Source: Methanopyrus sp. SNP6
GTDB taxonomy: Archaea > JAADCQ01 > Methanopyri > Methanopyrales > Methanopyraceae
NCBI RefSeq assembly: GCF_002201895.1
Contig: NZ_CP019436.1
Coordinates: 137,456-201,455 of the forward strand
Direction of reading: 5' to 3'
Length of the DNA stretch: 64,000 nucleotides
Program-made: the position numbers and the translations under genes
The notes under the pieces: model-generated
What the model saw: only the letters and a program-made list of their open reading frames with translations
Databases searched by the model: none
What the model was told of the DNA's origin: nothing
In this document: positions 53,244 to 61,653 of the stretch, one piece after another
Numbering within the stretch: the stretch's first letter is position 1
How the letters are laid out: the number at the start of each line of letters is the position of its first letter

Positions 53244-54125
53244 GTGTTCCCCGAGGTACTCGGACTAGTGTTCATTGGATACACGTTACGTAAGGTTGGG
53301 ATCTTCTCCGAAGATACACCCTCTCACCTCAACGCGTACGTGGTTTATTTGGCCATGCCGGCGTTAGTGTTCTCCGCGATGTTGAGGGCCCCGATCCAGG
53401 GGCTACTCCAACATCTCAAGCTCGTGGTTATCTCGATGTTGCTGTCGGTCACGTGTGCCTTCATCGGTTTCGCGATCGCTCGTAATACGGCGCGCGATCG
53501 GCGCGATGCGATAGCCGCTGCCCTAGCCTCGGGTTTGGGAAACACCGGGTTTTTTGGGTACCCCATATGCCTCTCCACATTCGGGGAACCGGGCCTCGAA
53601 GCGGCGGTTTTCTACGACTTCGGGACGACCTTGTCGGTGATAGCGGCCTACCTGATGCTGTCTTCCCGCCGCGAAAACCCATTGAAGATGAGCCTACGCT
53701 TTCCGCCCGCCCATGCCGCCGTCGCTGGGATATGTTGGACGGCCCTCGGACTTCACCTGCCCGATACCATCCGCTCGACTCTGCAGTTGCTGGGACGCTC
53801 CGTAGTGCCGGTCATCATGGTCTCACTCGGAGCCTCACTTCGGTGGGATCTCCCCAAATCCGTCATCAATGTGATACCGACCGTCTGGGTCGTTAAGTTG
53901 TGTACATCACCGGTAGTGGCGGTGGCAATCGCCCCATCGGGGTTGGACGGTAAAGTGGCCGTTCTAGAAGCCGCAATGCCTCCGGCCCTGATGAACTTGG
54001 TACTGGCAGAGCTCTTGGGACTGAGACTGCACGTAACCGCCGCCCTGGTGTTCTCGACTACCGTGATATCGCTAGCGACGGTTCCGACGGTGATCTACCT
54101 GATATCGGGTGGTGGTGGAGCGTGA
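53244..54125 (+). CDS. Auxin-efflux-carrier (AEC) family permease
   Basis: A 293-residue membrane protein with about ten spans. The AEC family features are LVFIGYTLRKVGIFSED, then YVVYLAMPALVFSAML and the ALASGLGNTGFFGYPICLST motif. The second half (SVVPVIMVSLGASLRWDLPK) repeats the fold. It exports an organic solute, unknown here. GTG 53244 follows GGGAGG by 7 bases. It overlaps the next gene by 4 bases (GTGA). Confidence 0.82.
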   Translation: MFPEVLGLVFIGYTLRKVGIFSEDTPSHLNAYVVYLAMPALVFSAMLRAPIQGLLQHLKLVVISMLLSVTCAFIGFAIARNTARDRRDAIAAALASGLGNTGFFGYPICLSTFGEPGLEAAVFYDFGTTLSVIAAYLMLSSRRENPLKMSLRFPPAHAAVAGICWTALGLHLPDTIRSTLQLLGRSVVPVIMVSLGASLRWDLPKSVINVIPTVWVVKLCTSPVVAVAIAPSGLDGKVAVLEAAMPPALMNLVLAELLGLRLHVTAALVFSTTVISLATVPTVIYLISGGGGA

Positions 54126-54658
54126 AAGTCCCAACCGTGTGTTATCGGGACGTGCATCGCTGCGAAACCTCTGAATGGTCGTCCTATGAAGAGTACCTCG
54201 ACAACATCCTACGAGACATAGCCTCGGAAGAGCCGGAGGTGCTACGGTTTGAGATCGGCGGATGTAGGCGAGACATCCTTCACGCGATCACAGCGTTCGA
54301 CGTCCTTTTCCGACTTTACCGCAGTAAGCGTAGAGTGGGTAAGGTGATGATCGACGGCATCGACGTGACCGAAATGTTAAAACCGATCTACGAACAGGCA
54401 TTCTCCAACTACGACGTCGTGCGGGCTAAGGTCGGCGTCCCGGAGAGACACCGGCATATTAGGACGGAGATTGAGATTAGGGACGGCCGAAAGATCGTAT
54501 TTCAAGAGGCGACTATGTCCAACTTACTCAGGGCGTTCGTAACCGTGAAGACCAGACCGGATGTGGTGTACGTGGAGTTAAAGCGCAAGAAGTTCGACGT
54601 CCCGGAGTACTCGGAGTGGCAGCTCGTCGAGACTTCAACGCGTACTCGGCGGCGTTGA
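54122..54658 (+). CDS. Unknown protein coupled to the AEC permease
   Basis: A 178-residue protein from GTG 54122, overlapping the permease stop. It begins KVPTVCYRDVHRCETSEWSS, contains GGCRRDILHAITAFDVLF, and ends with a basic tail. No family is recognised. Its 3' end runs into the decayed thioredoxin reductase on the other strand. Confidence 0.6.
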   Translation: MKVPTVCYRDVHRCETSEWSSYEEYLDNILRDIASEEPEVLRFEIGGCRRDILHAITAFDVLFRLYRSKRRVGKVMIDGIDVTEMLKPIYEQAFSNYDVVRAKVGVPERHRHIRTEIEIRDGRKIVFQEATMSNLLRAFVTVKTRPDVVYVELKRKKFDVPEYSEWQLVETSTRTRRR

Positions 54659-55532
54659 TTCCGGCCACGCTGCCATGGTACACGGCAAAGGGCAAGTTCC
54701 GATGCGAGACCGTCGTAACGTCTCTGGCGGAAAACTCCCTCCAGGATGTGCGCATTTCACTGTCCACGACTATGTGGCCGTGATCGTCGGTTTCCAAGAG
54801 ATACCGAAACGGTTCCGAGTTCGGCGCCTTACCGGCCGCTATGAAGACGCCCTCACAGGGTAGGAGATGTTCCCATCGGAGAGCTCGATGCCCTCGACGC
54901 GCTCGTTCCCGACGATCCGCCGAATTTAGTTACGACCAACCTCCGCGTTGCGGCGTAAGAGCATACGTTCAGTCAGGAGTCTTACACTCGAGCGTACCGT
55001 CTGGATTTATACACGCTCGGCTATCTCCGAAGAGGAAGAGACCCATGTTCGCTGCGTAGGTACCTCACACCAACAGCCGTGACGGTCCGGTTTTTGAAAG
55101 ATAGGGTTGTCGCAAATCGCACAGTAGCTGACTCCCCAGTCTTCGAACTCTCGCTCTCTAGGAACTCCTAACTGCTTCGGCCTGGCTCCCGTGGCAATCA
55201 CCACAGCCCTGCACTCCTCATCCAGGACGCGGGGAGGTATCGTCCGTTATCTCGATCCCCTAGATTCTGTTAGTGTACTTGTTGGTGTACTTGACGTCCG
55301 GCTCTACTCCGACGGTTTCAGCGTATGCCAACATTCGATCGACGGGTTCGTATCCCGGTGTGGGCGGGAAACCCGGGGCAGTTCCCGACCTCAGGCGCCG
55401 TGGTGAGCTGACCAACCGAGCTCCTGCGCGACGACGAGGTCCTCGACCCCGTCTCTAGCGTCATGGATAGCGGCGGAGAGCCCGGCGGGTCCGGCCCCGA
55501 TTACGATGATGTCGTACGACTTCACAGCCATC
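54620..55532 (-). pseudogene. Decayed thioredoxin reductase (trxB)
   Basis: ATG 55532 begins MAVKSYDIIVIGAGPAGLSA, the FAD site of TrxB. The frame shifts at GGTTGGTCAG (one extra T), after which VGQLTTAPEVGNCPGFP continues in another frame. Further frames give VIATGARPKQLGVPRERE with the redox GVSYCAICDN, and near 54800 GVFIAAGKAPNSEPFRYLL followed by ETDDHGHIVVDSEMRTS and AGINAAEYALK, the C-terminal FAD region. Several frameshifts and stops break the gene, so it is dead, but the fragments remain easy to align, suggesting recent loss. Confidence 0.85.
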
Positions 55533-55554
55533 GGAAGCCTTACCCTTGAGGACG

Positions 55555-56649
55555 TCAGCCGCTCCTCCTCAGCTTGTCGCAGAAGTCCTCTGCCATCGCC
55601 AAGATAACACCGACTGGGGGTTTACCCAACGGCTCGGGCAATACGTTAGCATCCACGACGTAAACGTTGTCGTATCCCTCCAGCGCGTACCTGTTGTCGA
55701 CTCTATCGGACAACGTTCCACCGGGATGTGCGCCCGAAGGCTCCGTGACGGCGCGTACTCTACCCCCCATCCTTGAGATGATTTCGCCCGCCACCGCGCA
55801 CCCTTCAGCGAAAAGCTCTATCTCTCGGACGCTGATTGGTTTCTCCCCGCTGATGACGTCGCCCGAGAGTTCGTCCGCAATTTTCACCATGATCGAGTAT
55901 TTGCCCTCATAAGCCGAAGTTCGATGTGGAGACAAGATGTACTCACCCATGTCGACGATTATTGGCATTTGAATGCCGGGTTCCGCCTCCAGGTCGGACA
56001 CGACGTGGATGTAAGCGTCCACGAACAGCGGACCGTCTGCGTCTATTCCGCTACGCTCCAGGAGCCGGGGTGTGCCGGGACAACCCGCGCACAATACAAC
56101 AATGTCGTCGGTTTCAAGTTCTACTGTCTGGGATCTAAGTACGATAGCGGCCGCTTTACCTCCAGAAAACTCAAATCGAATGCACTCGTCTCTCAGTACG
56201 CTAACTCCTTCAGGCAGCTCGTCCTGTGGAACCCACTTCGCATTTCTCGGACACTCTAAGCATTCTCCACACCCATCACACAGATCAAAATGAACGGATT
56301 TAGGCATATGCTCTGGTTCAAGTCCGACGTCCTCAGCGGCCTCTTCGAACTCAATATCGAGGTTTGACATGACCGAGTCAGGTGTTCTTCGTACCTCGCA
56401 CGTCATGTCGCGGAGAACTCGCTCAAATGGCCTCCGGAGGCCCTCAGGGCCCCAAAACCAGAAGTTACCCATCGAGTACCTGGCGGAGCCACCGAGCCCC
56501 TCTCCGTAGTAAACCCTATAATGCCCGAAGCGCTCCGACTGCAGTCTGTTCTCGGGGTGGGTAATCACGGTAACGTCGTATCCCATCTCATTAACTCGCC
56601 GCGCTACCCAACATCCCGAAGGGCCTGCGCCCACGATATAGACCTTCAA
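55555..56649 (-). CDS. GMC-type FAD oxidoreductase with Fe-S-like cysteine motif
   Basis: A 364-residue flavoprotein. The N-terminal dinucleotide fold is VYIVGAGPSGCWVARRVNEM; C-terminal HPGGTLSDRVDNRYALEG and VVDANVLPEPLGKPPVGVIL are typical of GMC oxidoreductases. Between them, CDGCGECLECPRNAK (near residue 125) supplies four cysteines that may bind an iron-sulfur cluster, allowing electron transfer instead of direct oxygen use. It is intact although both neighbours are decayed. Substrate unknown. TTG 56649. Confidence 0.75.
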   Translation of the reverse strand: MKVYIVGAGPSGCWVARRVNEMGYDVTVITHPENRLQSERFGHYRVYYGEGLGGSARYSMGNFWFWGPEGLRRPFERVLRDMTCEVRRTPDSVMSNLDIEFEEAAEDVGLEPEHMPKSVHFDLCDGCGECLECPRNAKWVPQDELPEGVSVLRDECIRFEFSGGKAAAIVLRSQTVELETDDIVVLCAGCPGTPRLLERSGIDADGPLFVDAYIHVVSDLEAEPGIQMPIIVDMGEYILSPHRTSAYEGKYSIMVKIADELSGDVISGEKPISVREIELFAEGCAVAGEIISRMGGRVRAVTEPSGAHPGGTLSDRVDNRYALEGYDNVYVVDANVLPEPLGKPPVGVILAMAEDFCDKLRRSG

Positions 56650-56755
56650 CTCGAGCCCTGGCAGTCACACGTCAAACGTACCTTTTTAGTAGCTCCCTTC
56701 CCAGGTACGGTGGGTTACCAACTCGGAAGTACGTGTATCCTCGGTCCCACTTGTC

Positions 56756-57090
56756 ATGTTATCGCCGGCCTCGCTCGTTGCAGCAGGCGTTGATGAGATG
56801 TTTCGCTCGGAAATCAACGGATTTAGGGGATTATTCCCGCTGAAATGGGGTCCGGGTTCGGCGAGACTGGCCGAGCAGCATGCGGCGAGGATGAATGAGG
56901 CGAATTGCACTCACGAGTGTCGTCAGGAGTATAGCTTCGAGAACATGGCGCGTATTCCGAACACGGGAGAACCTACCCTGACGGCCAAGTTGCTCGCAAT
57001 AACGGTGCTTTTCAGCACTCCACATCGGTAGAACGTTCGGAAGGGATTGCGAAGGTGTCGGTGTGTCGATCCCTGGAGATTATGGGGTGA
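56756..57090 (+). pseudogene. Truncated CAP/SCP-domain gene
   Basis: From ATG 56756 the frame reads EMFRSEINGFRGLFPLKWG, then ARLAEQHAARMNEANCTH and SFENMARI. This is the CAP (SCP/PR-1) fold with its conserved His and ENxA motifs. The frame hits TAG at 57029 right after STPHR, but NVRKGLRRCRCVDPW continues beyond it in the same frame like the CAP HRxNxL segment. There is no signal peptide, so both ends look damaged. Confidence 0.6.
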
Positions 57091-57105
57091 TCTCTCAGAA
57101 GACAT

Positions 57106-57117
57106 GCTAAATTAAAG
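57106..57117 (+). promoter_or_regulatory. TATA-like box before the GTPase operon
   Basis: GCTAAATTAAAG in an otherwise GC-rich region. It would start transcription near 57138, either leaderless for TTG 57139 or giving a ~380-base leader for the GTPase gene at 57521. Confidence 0.45.
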
Positions 57118-57138
57118 GTGCTACCGTTTCGTTAGGTA

Positions 57139-57378
57139 TTGACGGCGCACCGCGATGATGTGGAGATAGCTGTATCGAACGCTGTCTACCGAGAGCGCGA
57201 GCGGTCAGACTTCCCACAGTTCTGGACGAGGTACGAAACGAGTCTCGAAGAGCTCTGTGAGGCCACCAAGACACTGTCGATGGATGGCTCGTCAGGAACG
57301 CTGGCCCGACATTGTTACGGGACCCCAGTTAAGATCGCCGAAAACGTGCTCACTCCGCGCAGTATCTGCCGGTTGTGA
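57139..57378 (+). CDS. Doubtful small ORF
   Basis: A 79-codon frame from TTG 57139 (AHRDDVEIAVSNAVYRERER and so on) with no SD. Its start matches the transcription start expected from the TATA box. I recognise nothing in it; it may be a remnant or chance frame. The remaining sequence to 57520 shows no gene. Confidence 0.25.
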   Translation: MTAHRDDVEIAVSNAVYRERERSDFPQFWTRYETSLEELCEATKTLSMDGSSGTLARHCYGTPVKIAENVLTPRSICRL

Positions 57379-57520
57379 TCTCTGGGTTCCGAAAGGTCGC
57401 TTAGGAGTAGCCGCTCTCGAAGTTACCGAGGTAACCCCGCCGGACGGGAGTCCCGTCGTACGTCGCTACCGACCGTCAAACGTTCTTTACCAGTCGACGG
57501 CGCTAGCGAGGGGCACCGCG

Positions 57521-59755
57521 GTGAAGAGACGTATCAACGTCGCGATCGCCGGTCACGTAGACCATGGTAAATCCTCGCTGCTCGAGAGCATCACCGGGGA
57601 GTTTCCTGACAAAGAGGAGTTCGAGCTCAGCCGCGGTATCACTGCGGTCATGAAGGTGATACCGACGGAATGGAAAGGCGTAGAGATACGTTTCATCGAC
57701 ACGCCGGGACACTCGGACTTCAGGGAGGAGGTGGGTAAAGCGCTGTTAGTGTCGGACGGCTTAGTGCTCGTCGTGGCGGCCGACGACGGCGTGCAAGCTA
57801 GGACGGAAGTCATCATCGAGGAGGCGAAGGAGCTCGGGCTGCCAGTGGTCCTAGCGGTAAACAAGATGGACAAGGAAGGGGCGGATTTCGAGCGTGTAGT
57901 CAGGGAGGTCAAAGAACGAGGGCTCGAACCCGTGGCCGCCGTCCCCACGTCGGCCAAAACGGGTGAGGGAATCGAGGACTTACTGGACGCTATCGTGGAA
58001 CACATCGAACCGCGCGGGTGGGGAGACCCGGACGAGGAGACGGCTTTCCTCGTCGTCGACGTCGGAGAGCGGGAAGGACTCGGTTCGGTAGCTACCGGAG
58101 TGGTGCGTGCGGGTACCCTGAAACCTGGGGATGAACTCCGATACGAGGGAGAGGTCTATAGGGTTCGGGCCCTCCTCTCCCCGGACGAGAAACGAATGCA
58201 AGAAGCTCAGCCGGGTGACGTAGTACTGGTCGCGATGGACCGTGCGCCGGAGACAGGAATCCTTCTTACGGAAACAGGAGGGTACAGGGTCGAGAACCCC
58301 GAGGACGTGCGCCCTTGCGTCCGGTACACTGTCGAGGTAGACGACTTGAGGAAAGCCCGTGATATTCTCGAAGACGTAGAAAGGAGGAACCTCGGGGTCG
58401 AAACCGAGATCATCGATGAACGCCGCATTAAGATCTCGTGTCTCGGTGACGTACAATTCGACAAGATCCGCTCGGAGCTCGAGGGAGCGGGAATTCAGGT
58501 AGAGGTTACGTCCAGAGAGTTCGAGGGGGTGAAGACCGTCGGTGGAAGGGCGGTGGGTCGCTCCGGTCCGGTCGAGGTCGAGGTGCTCCCAAGAGCCTCT
58601 GAAGGCGTTCGGGTGTTCAAGCGGGGCAAGGATCGCGCCACCACGAAGGAGATTACAACGGTCCACCTAGTCGCGGAGGAACTCGGACTGGACGGACTCG
58701 TCGTGAACATACTCTCCGAGGGCGAATCCCCTCCCGAAGCTCTAGCGGATGCTATCGCGGCGGCGATTGAAGAGGTCGGGATCTTCGAACTGTACCCGAT
58801 CGAGAACGTACTTATTGAGGTAGACAACGTCGGGAAGGCAGCTTCCCTGGTGTACAAGCACGAGGGGCAAGTCATCGAATCGGACGAGTCTTCGATCAAG
58901 GCGATAGTGCCGGCGCCGCGGCTTAACGAGCTCGTGAGCGATCTCATGACGGAGACGTCGGGACGGGCGAGGATACGACTGATCTCGTCCGCAGGTGCGG
59001 GTGGCCCGATACTATCCGTGGATCCGGGCGAGGTGAACTTTGGGATCGCGTACATCCCCAGAAGAGGTCCTTGCGACGTCACCTCCGTCAAGCTAACCGG
59101 GCACACCCGTGACGCCAAGGTGGAAGAGCTGAGGCGTACACTGAAGATGTTCTTAGCGGACCGAGAAGAACCGAACCTCGTGTACGTCGGTAACGGACCA
59201 GGTCACGATGTGGCTGTCGAAGCCGTAGTGGATGTGCTTCCTGAGGTCGAGATAGTGTTAGTCGACGAGCGTGAGACGACGAAGGAAGCCGTGTACAGGT
59301 TATCGTCGGGCAAGCTCGAGAACGTTCGATCCAGGGACCTCCGGGATCACGGAGTAGCGGCGCTCGCGATCGCACGTCGCGGACAACTCGGTCGTAGGGT
59401 GAAGAAGCGCGTGGATCGTGAGACGGTCAGACGAGCCGTCGTCACGGCCTTCGGAGGTGGCTCTCGAAGGTTTGGCGATTACTCCAGACTACCGATACGC
59501 AATCCGGAGGAGTTGGAAGAAGGGACGATGCTACAAGTGAAGGATCCGAACGCAATCACGACTGGGCTGTCGAAAGGCGAAGTAGTCGTGTTCCACGGTT
59601 GGAGGGAGGACGGAGGGATGATCGCGTCGACGTTGACCGGAAACCGGGTGATCATCAAGCCGCGAGACGGTCGGTCGCTGAAGAACCCGCGTCGGTTCTT
59701 CGAGGTGTTCAGGCCGGTGAAGCCGAAACGAGGCTCGCAGAAAGGAGAGGGGTGA
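57521..59755 (+). CDS. EF-G-like translational GTPase fused to a YqgF/RuvX-like nuclease domain
   Basis: A 744-residue protein. Residues 1-160 form a translational GTPase domain: G1 AGHVDHGKSS (10-19), G3 DTPGHSDF, G4 NKMD, G5 SAKTGEG. A domain-II barrel follows, then regions resembling EF-G domains III (IKISCLGDVQFDKIRSELEG), IV, and V (LYPIENVLIEVDNVGKAASL). Residues ~495-625 look like an RNase-H-fold YqgF/RuvX domain: LSVDPGEVNFGIA with Asp501, VYVGNGPGH, VDERETTKEA with Glu583, and RDHGVAALAIA with Asp609. A basic C-terminal domain ends it. GTG 57521 follows GAGGGG by 7 bases. I know no described protein with this architecture. Confidence 0.75.
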   Translation: MKRRINVAIAGHVDHGKSSLLESITGEFPDKEEFELSRGITAVMKVIPTEWKGVEIRFIDTPGHSDFREEVGKALLVSDGLVLVVAADDGVQARTEVIIEEAKELGLPVVLAVNKMDKEGADFERVVREVKERGLEPVAAVPTSAKTGEGIEDLLDAIVEHIEPRGWGDPDEETAFLVVDVGEREGLGSVATGVVRAGTLKPGDELRYEGEVYRVRALLSPDEKRMQEAQPGDVVLVAMDRAPETGILLTETGGYRVENPEDVRPCVRYTVEVDDLRKARDILEDVERRNLGVETEIIDERRIKISCLGDVQFDKIRSELEGAGIQVEVTSREFEGVKTVGGRAVGRSGPVEVEVLPRASEGVRVFKRGKDRATTKEITTVHLVAEELGLDGLVVNILSEGESPPEALADAIAAAIEEVGIFELYPIENVLIEVDNVGKAASLVYKHEGQVIESDESSIKAIVPAPRLNELVSDLMTETSGRARIRLISSAGAGGPILSVDPGEVNFGIAYIPRRGPCDVTSVKLTGHTRDAKVEELRRTLKMFLADREEPNLVYVGNGPGHDVAVEAVVDVLPEVEIVLVDERETTKEAVYRLSSGKLENVRSRDLRDHGVAALAIARRGQLGRRVKKRVDRETVRRAVVTAFGGGSRRFGDYSRLPIRNPEELEEGTMLQVKDPNAITTGLSKGEVVVFHGWREDGGMIASTLTGNRVIIKPRDGRSLKNPRRFFEVFRPVKPKRGSQKGEG

Positions 59756-60438
59756 GCCGAAGTGTTGGCGTTGTTCCCCTGACGCACCCGTTCACGATCA
59801 CCCCTGAAGACTTCCGGAGCGTTTGGCGTTGGATCAAGATGTCGGGTATTATTCGAGTGTACACCGACAGCGAGTCGTTAGCAGAGCTGCTGAAACGGCC
59901 ACTACTCAGGGTCGTCCGCTCCTCACTCCGACCACCTACGGTCTCGTGGGCGGGTCCTTGCCCGGAAGAGGACCTTCGAAGAGCCGGTGCCGAGGTCGAG
60001 ATGAACGAATATCGGCCGTTTGAAGCCTCGAACGTCCTCGCACTGTGTACACGAACGTTTGCGCTCTTCCTGAAGGGCGTCCGGGGAAGTACTGTAGGGT
60101 TGGTAGGGTTCGGGGACCTCGACGATCTCCACCGTTACCTGGTCGAACTGGGATACCCGCGCACGTTCAAAGCGACGTCCACGCTCATGTTACGTCGTCG
60201 GGGATTAGAGGTGGACGAATTGTGGAAATTGTTCCCGGCATGGGTGGGGGACGAGGTCGAACCGTTGCTCCGAGAGACACTCAATTCCAACGTCGCGGAG
60301 GACCTCCTGGAGGAGGCGAGGTCTCTGACGTCCTCACTGGGACCGAGAGTCCGAGACCTCGAGACCACACCCACCGGACGCTTGCTACTGGCATCCTCTC
60401 AGACCGTGTGGGTCGTGAGGGGGGCGCTGAGCGGATGA
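59752..60438 (+). CDS. Unknown protein coupled to the GTPase-nuclease
   Basis: A 228-residue protein from GTG 59752, overlapping the previous stop (GTGA). It contains HPFTITPEDFRSVWRWIKMS, a GSTVGLVGFGDLDDLHRYLV segment that could be a small Rossmann-like strand-loop-helix, and a C-terminal AEDLLEEARSLTSSLGPRVR. No family is recognised. Its coupling suggests it partners the GTPase. Confidence 0.6.
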   Translation: MSRSVGVVPLTHPFTITPEDFRSVWRWIKMSGIIRVYTDSESLAELLKRPLLRVVRSSLRPPTVSWAGPCPEEDLRRAGAEVEMNEYRPFEASNVLALCTRTFALFLKGVRGSTVGLVGFGDLDDLHRYLVELGYPRTFKATSTLMLRRRGLEVDELWKLFPAWVGDEVEPLLRETLNSNVAEDLLEEARSLTSSLGPRVRDLETTPTGRLLLASSQTVWVVRGALSG

Positions 60439-60899
60439 TCTTGGGAGAGCACGTACTACGGGAGCTGTTCCCCGACTTGGACGAGAACCAGTACCAGCCA
60501 GCTGGCATCGATCTCAAGCTGGATAGGGTTTTCCGTCTCGAGGGTCAGAGTGCCCTGTTGGAGGGCGACGATAAGCGGCTACCGGAGTATCGCGAAGTCG
60601 AAACCGAAAGTGGGGTGTTCGAGCTCGAACCGAATGTCCCTTACGTACTCGAGCTGGCACCCGAGCTCGAGGTCCCAGAAGACACTGCCGCCCTATTCCT
60701 ACCGCGATCTACACTATTAAGATCCGGTGTCTCCGTACATACGGCTCTCGGCGACCCGGGTTTCAGGGGTAAGATCAGGGTTCTCGCCGTCAATCACCAC
60801 ACGGCACCGTACCGGGTAGCCCGTGGAGAACGTGTCGTTCAGGCTGTGTTCCTCCGGGCGGAAGATGCTGGTCGGTACGAGGGGAACTACGGCCGATGA
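60435..60899 (+). CDS. dCTP deaminase / dUTPase-family protein
   Basis: A 154-residue protein of the Dcd/Dut fold. LRELFPDLDENQYQPAGIDL and the core LFLPRSTLLRSGVSVHTALG followed by DPGFRGKIRVLAVNH match the dCTP deaminase family. It removes dCTP or dUTP-type nucleotides, keeping uracil out of DNA; which activity applies cannot be decided. ATG 60435 overlaps the previous stop (ATGA). Confidence 0.85.
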   Translation: MILGEHVLRELFPDLDENQYQPAGIDLKLDRVFRLEGQSALLEGDDKRLPEYREVETESGVFELEPNVPYVLELAPELEVPEDTAALFLPRSTLLRSGVSVHTALGDPGFRGKIRVLAVNHHTAPYRVARGERVVQAVFLRAEDAGRYEGNYGR

Positions 60900-61447
60900 C
60901 AGTAGTAGTGGTCGTGCGGAAAGGTAAACTGGTAAGATCGGCGTCCGGCGGCGTGCTAGAGGCCGACTCGTCGTCCACCCTCGTTCTCACGGAGGAGATG
61001 AACCTGTTGGTAGACACCGGAAACGAGGACCCGAAAGGACTGATCCGCGATCTCGAGCCGTACGGCGTCGACGCCGTTATCTTCACCCACGGACATCGGG
61101 ATCACGTAGGTAACGCCCGGACGATCGCCGAGGCGTTCCACCCGGAATTCTACGCGCACGAGAAGGAGGTTGGATCGATCCCCGTCGACGTGGACCCTAT
61201 CGACTCGTTCGACCCGCCCGAAGGTGTCGAGATCATCGAGACTCCGGGTCACACCCCTGGTCATATATCCGTAGTCGTGGGGGGCCGGATCGTGATCGCC
61301 GGGGACGCGTGTCCGACTCCCGACAACGCGCTGAAACGCGTACCGCCGGCTGTCAGTTGGGACCGCGAACTCGCGGAAGACTCCCTCGAGAAGGTTCTGT
61401 CGTACCCGGTCGTTATACCGGGACACGGGGTACACCTTAGGCGGTGA
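60896..61447 (+). CDS. Metallo-beta-lactamase-fold hydrolase
   Basis: A 183-residue hydrolase with metal ligands in THGHRDHVGN, TPGHTPGHIS, and Asp in VIAGDACPTPDN, plus PGHGVHLRR at the end. It resembles the short MBLAC1-like branch of the metallo-beta-lactamase fold, which includes RNA-acting enzymes. ATG 60896 overlaps the preceding stop (ATGA), completing a four-gene coupled operon. Confidence 0.82.
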   Translation: MTVVVVVRKGKLVRSASGGVLEADSSSTLVLTEEMNLLVDTGNEDPKGLIRDLEPYGVDAVIFTHGHRDHVGNARTIAEAFHPEFYAHEKEVGSIPVDVDPIDSFDPPEGVEIIETPGHTPGHISVVVGGRIVIAGDACPTPDNALKRVPPAVSWDRELAEDSLEKVLSYPVVIPGHGVHLRR

Positions 61448-61576
61448 AGGTGAAGGTAAATTATCTGGTGTACACGCCCGTGGTATCGTCAGCTGGATAT
61501 AGCTGACGTTAAAGGATGATCCACAACGACGAACGGCTCGAAGACCCGGTACGGTTCTCCCACCTCCTCGGCCCCT

Positions 61577-61584
61577 CTTATAGA
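61577..61584 (+). promoter_or_regulatory. TATA box of the MFS gene
   Basis: CTTATAGA about 75 bases before GTG 61654; transcription start near 61607, which excludes the upstream ATG 61516 as a start. Confidence 0.5.
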
Positions 61585-61653
61585 TCCACAGACATCTGGC
61601 CCATCAGCCGTGAAGGTTTTTCCGCGCGACGGGGTGATACGCCCGGGGTAGCG

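Noticed and set aside
61516-61653. N-terminal extension of the MFS permease from ATG 61516.
   Set aside because: A TATA box at 61577-61584 lies inside it and the residues are hydrophilic and unlike a permease start.
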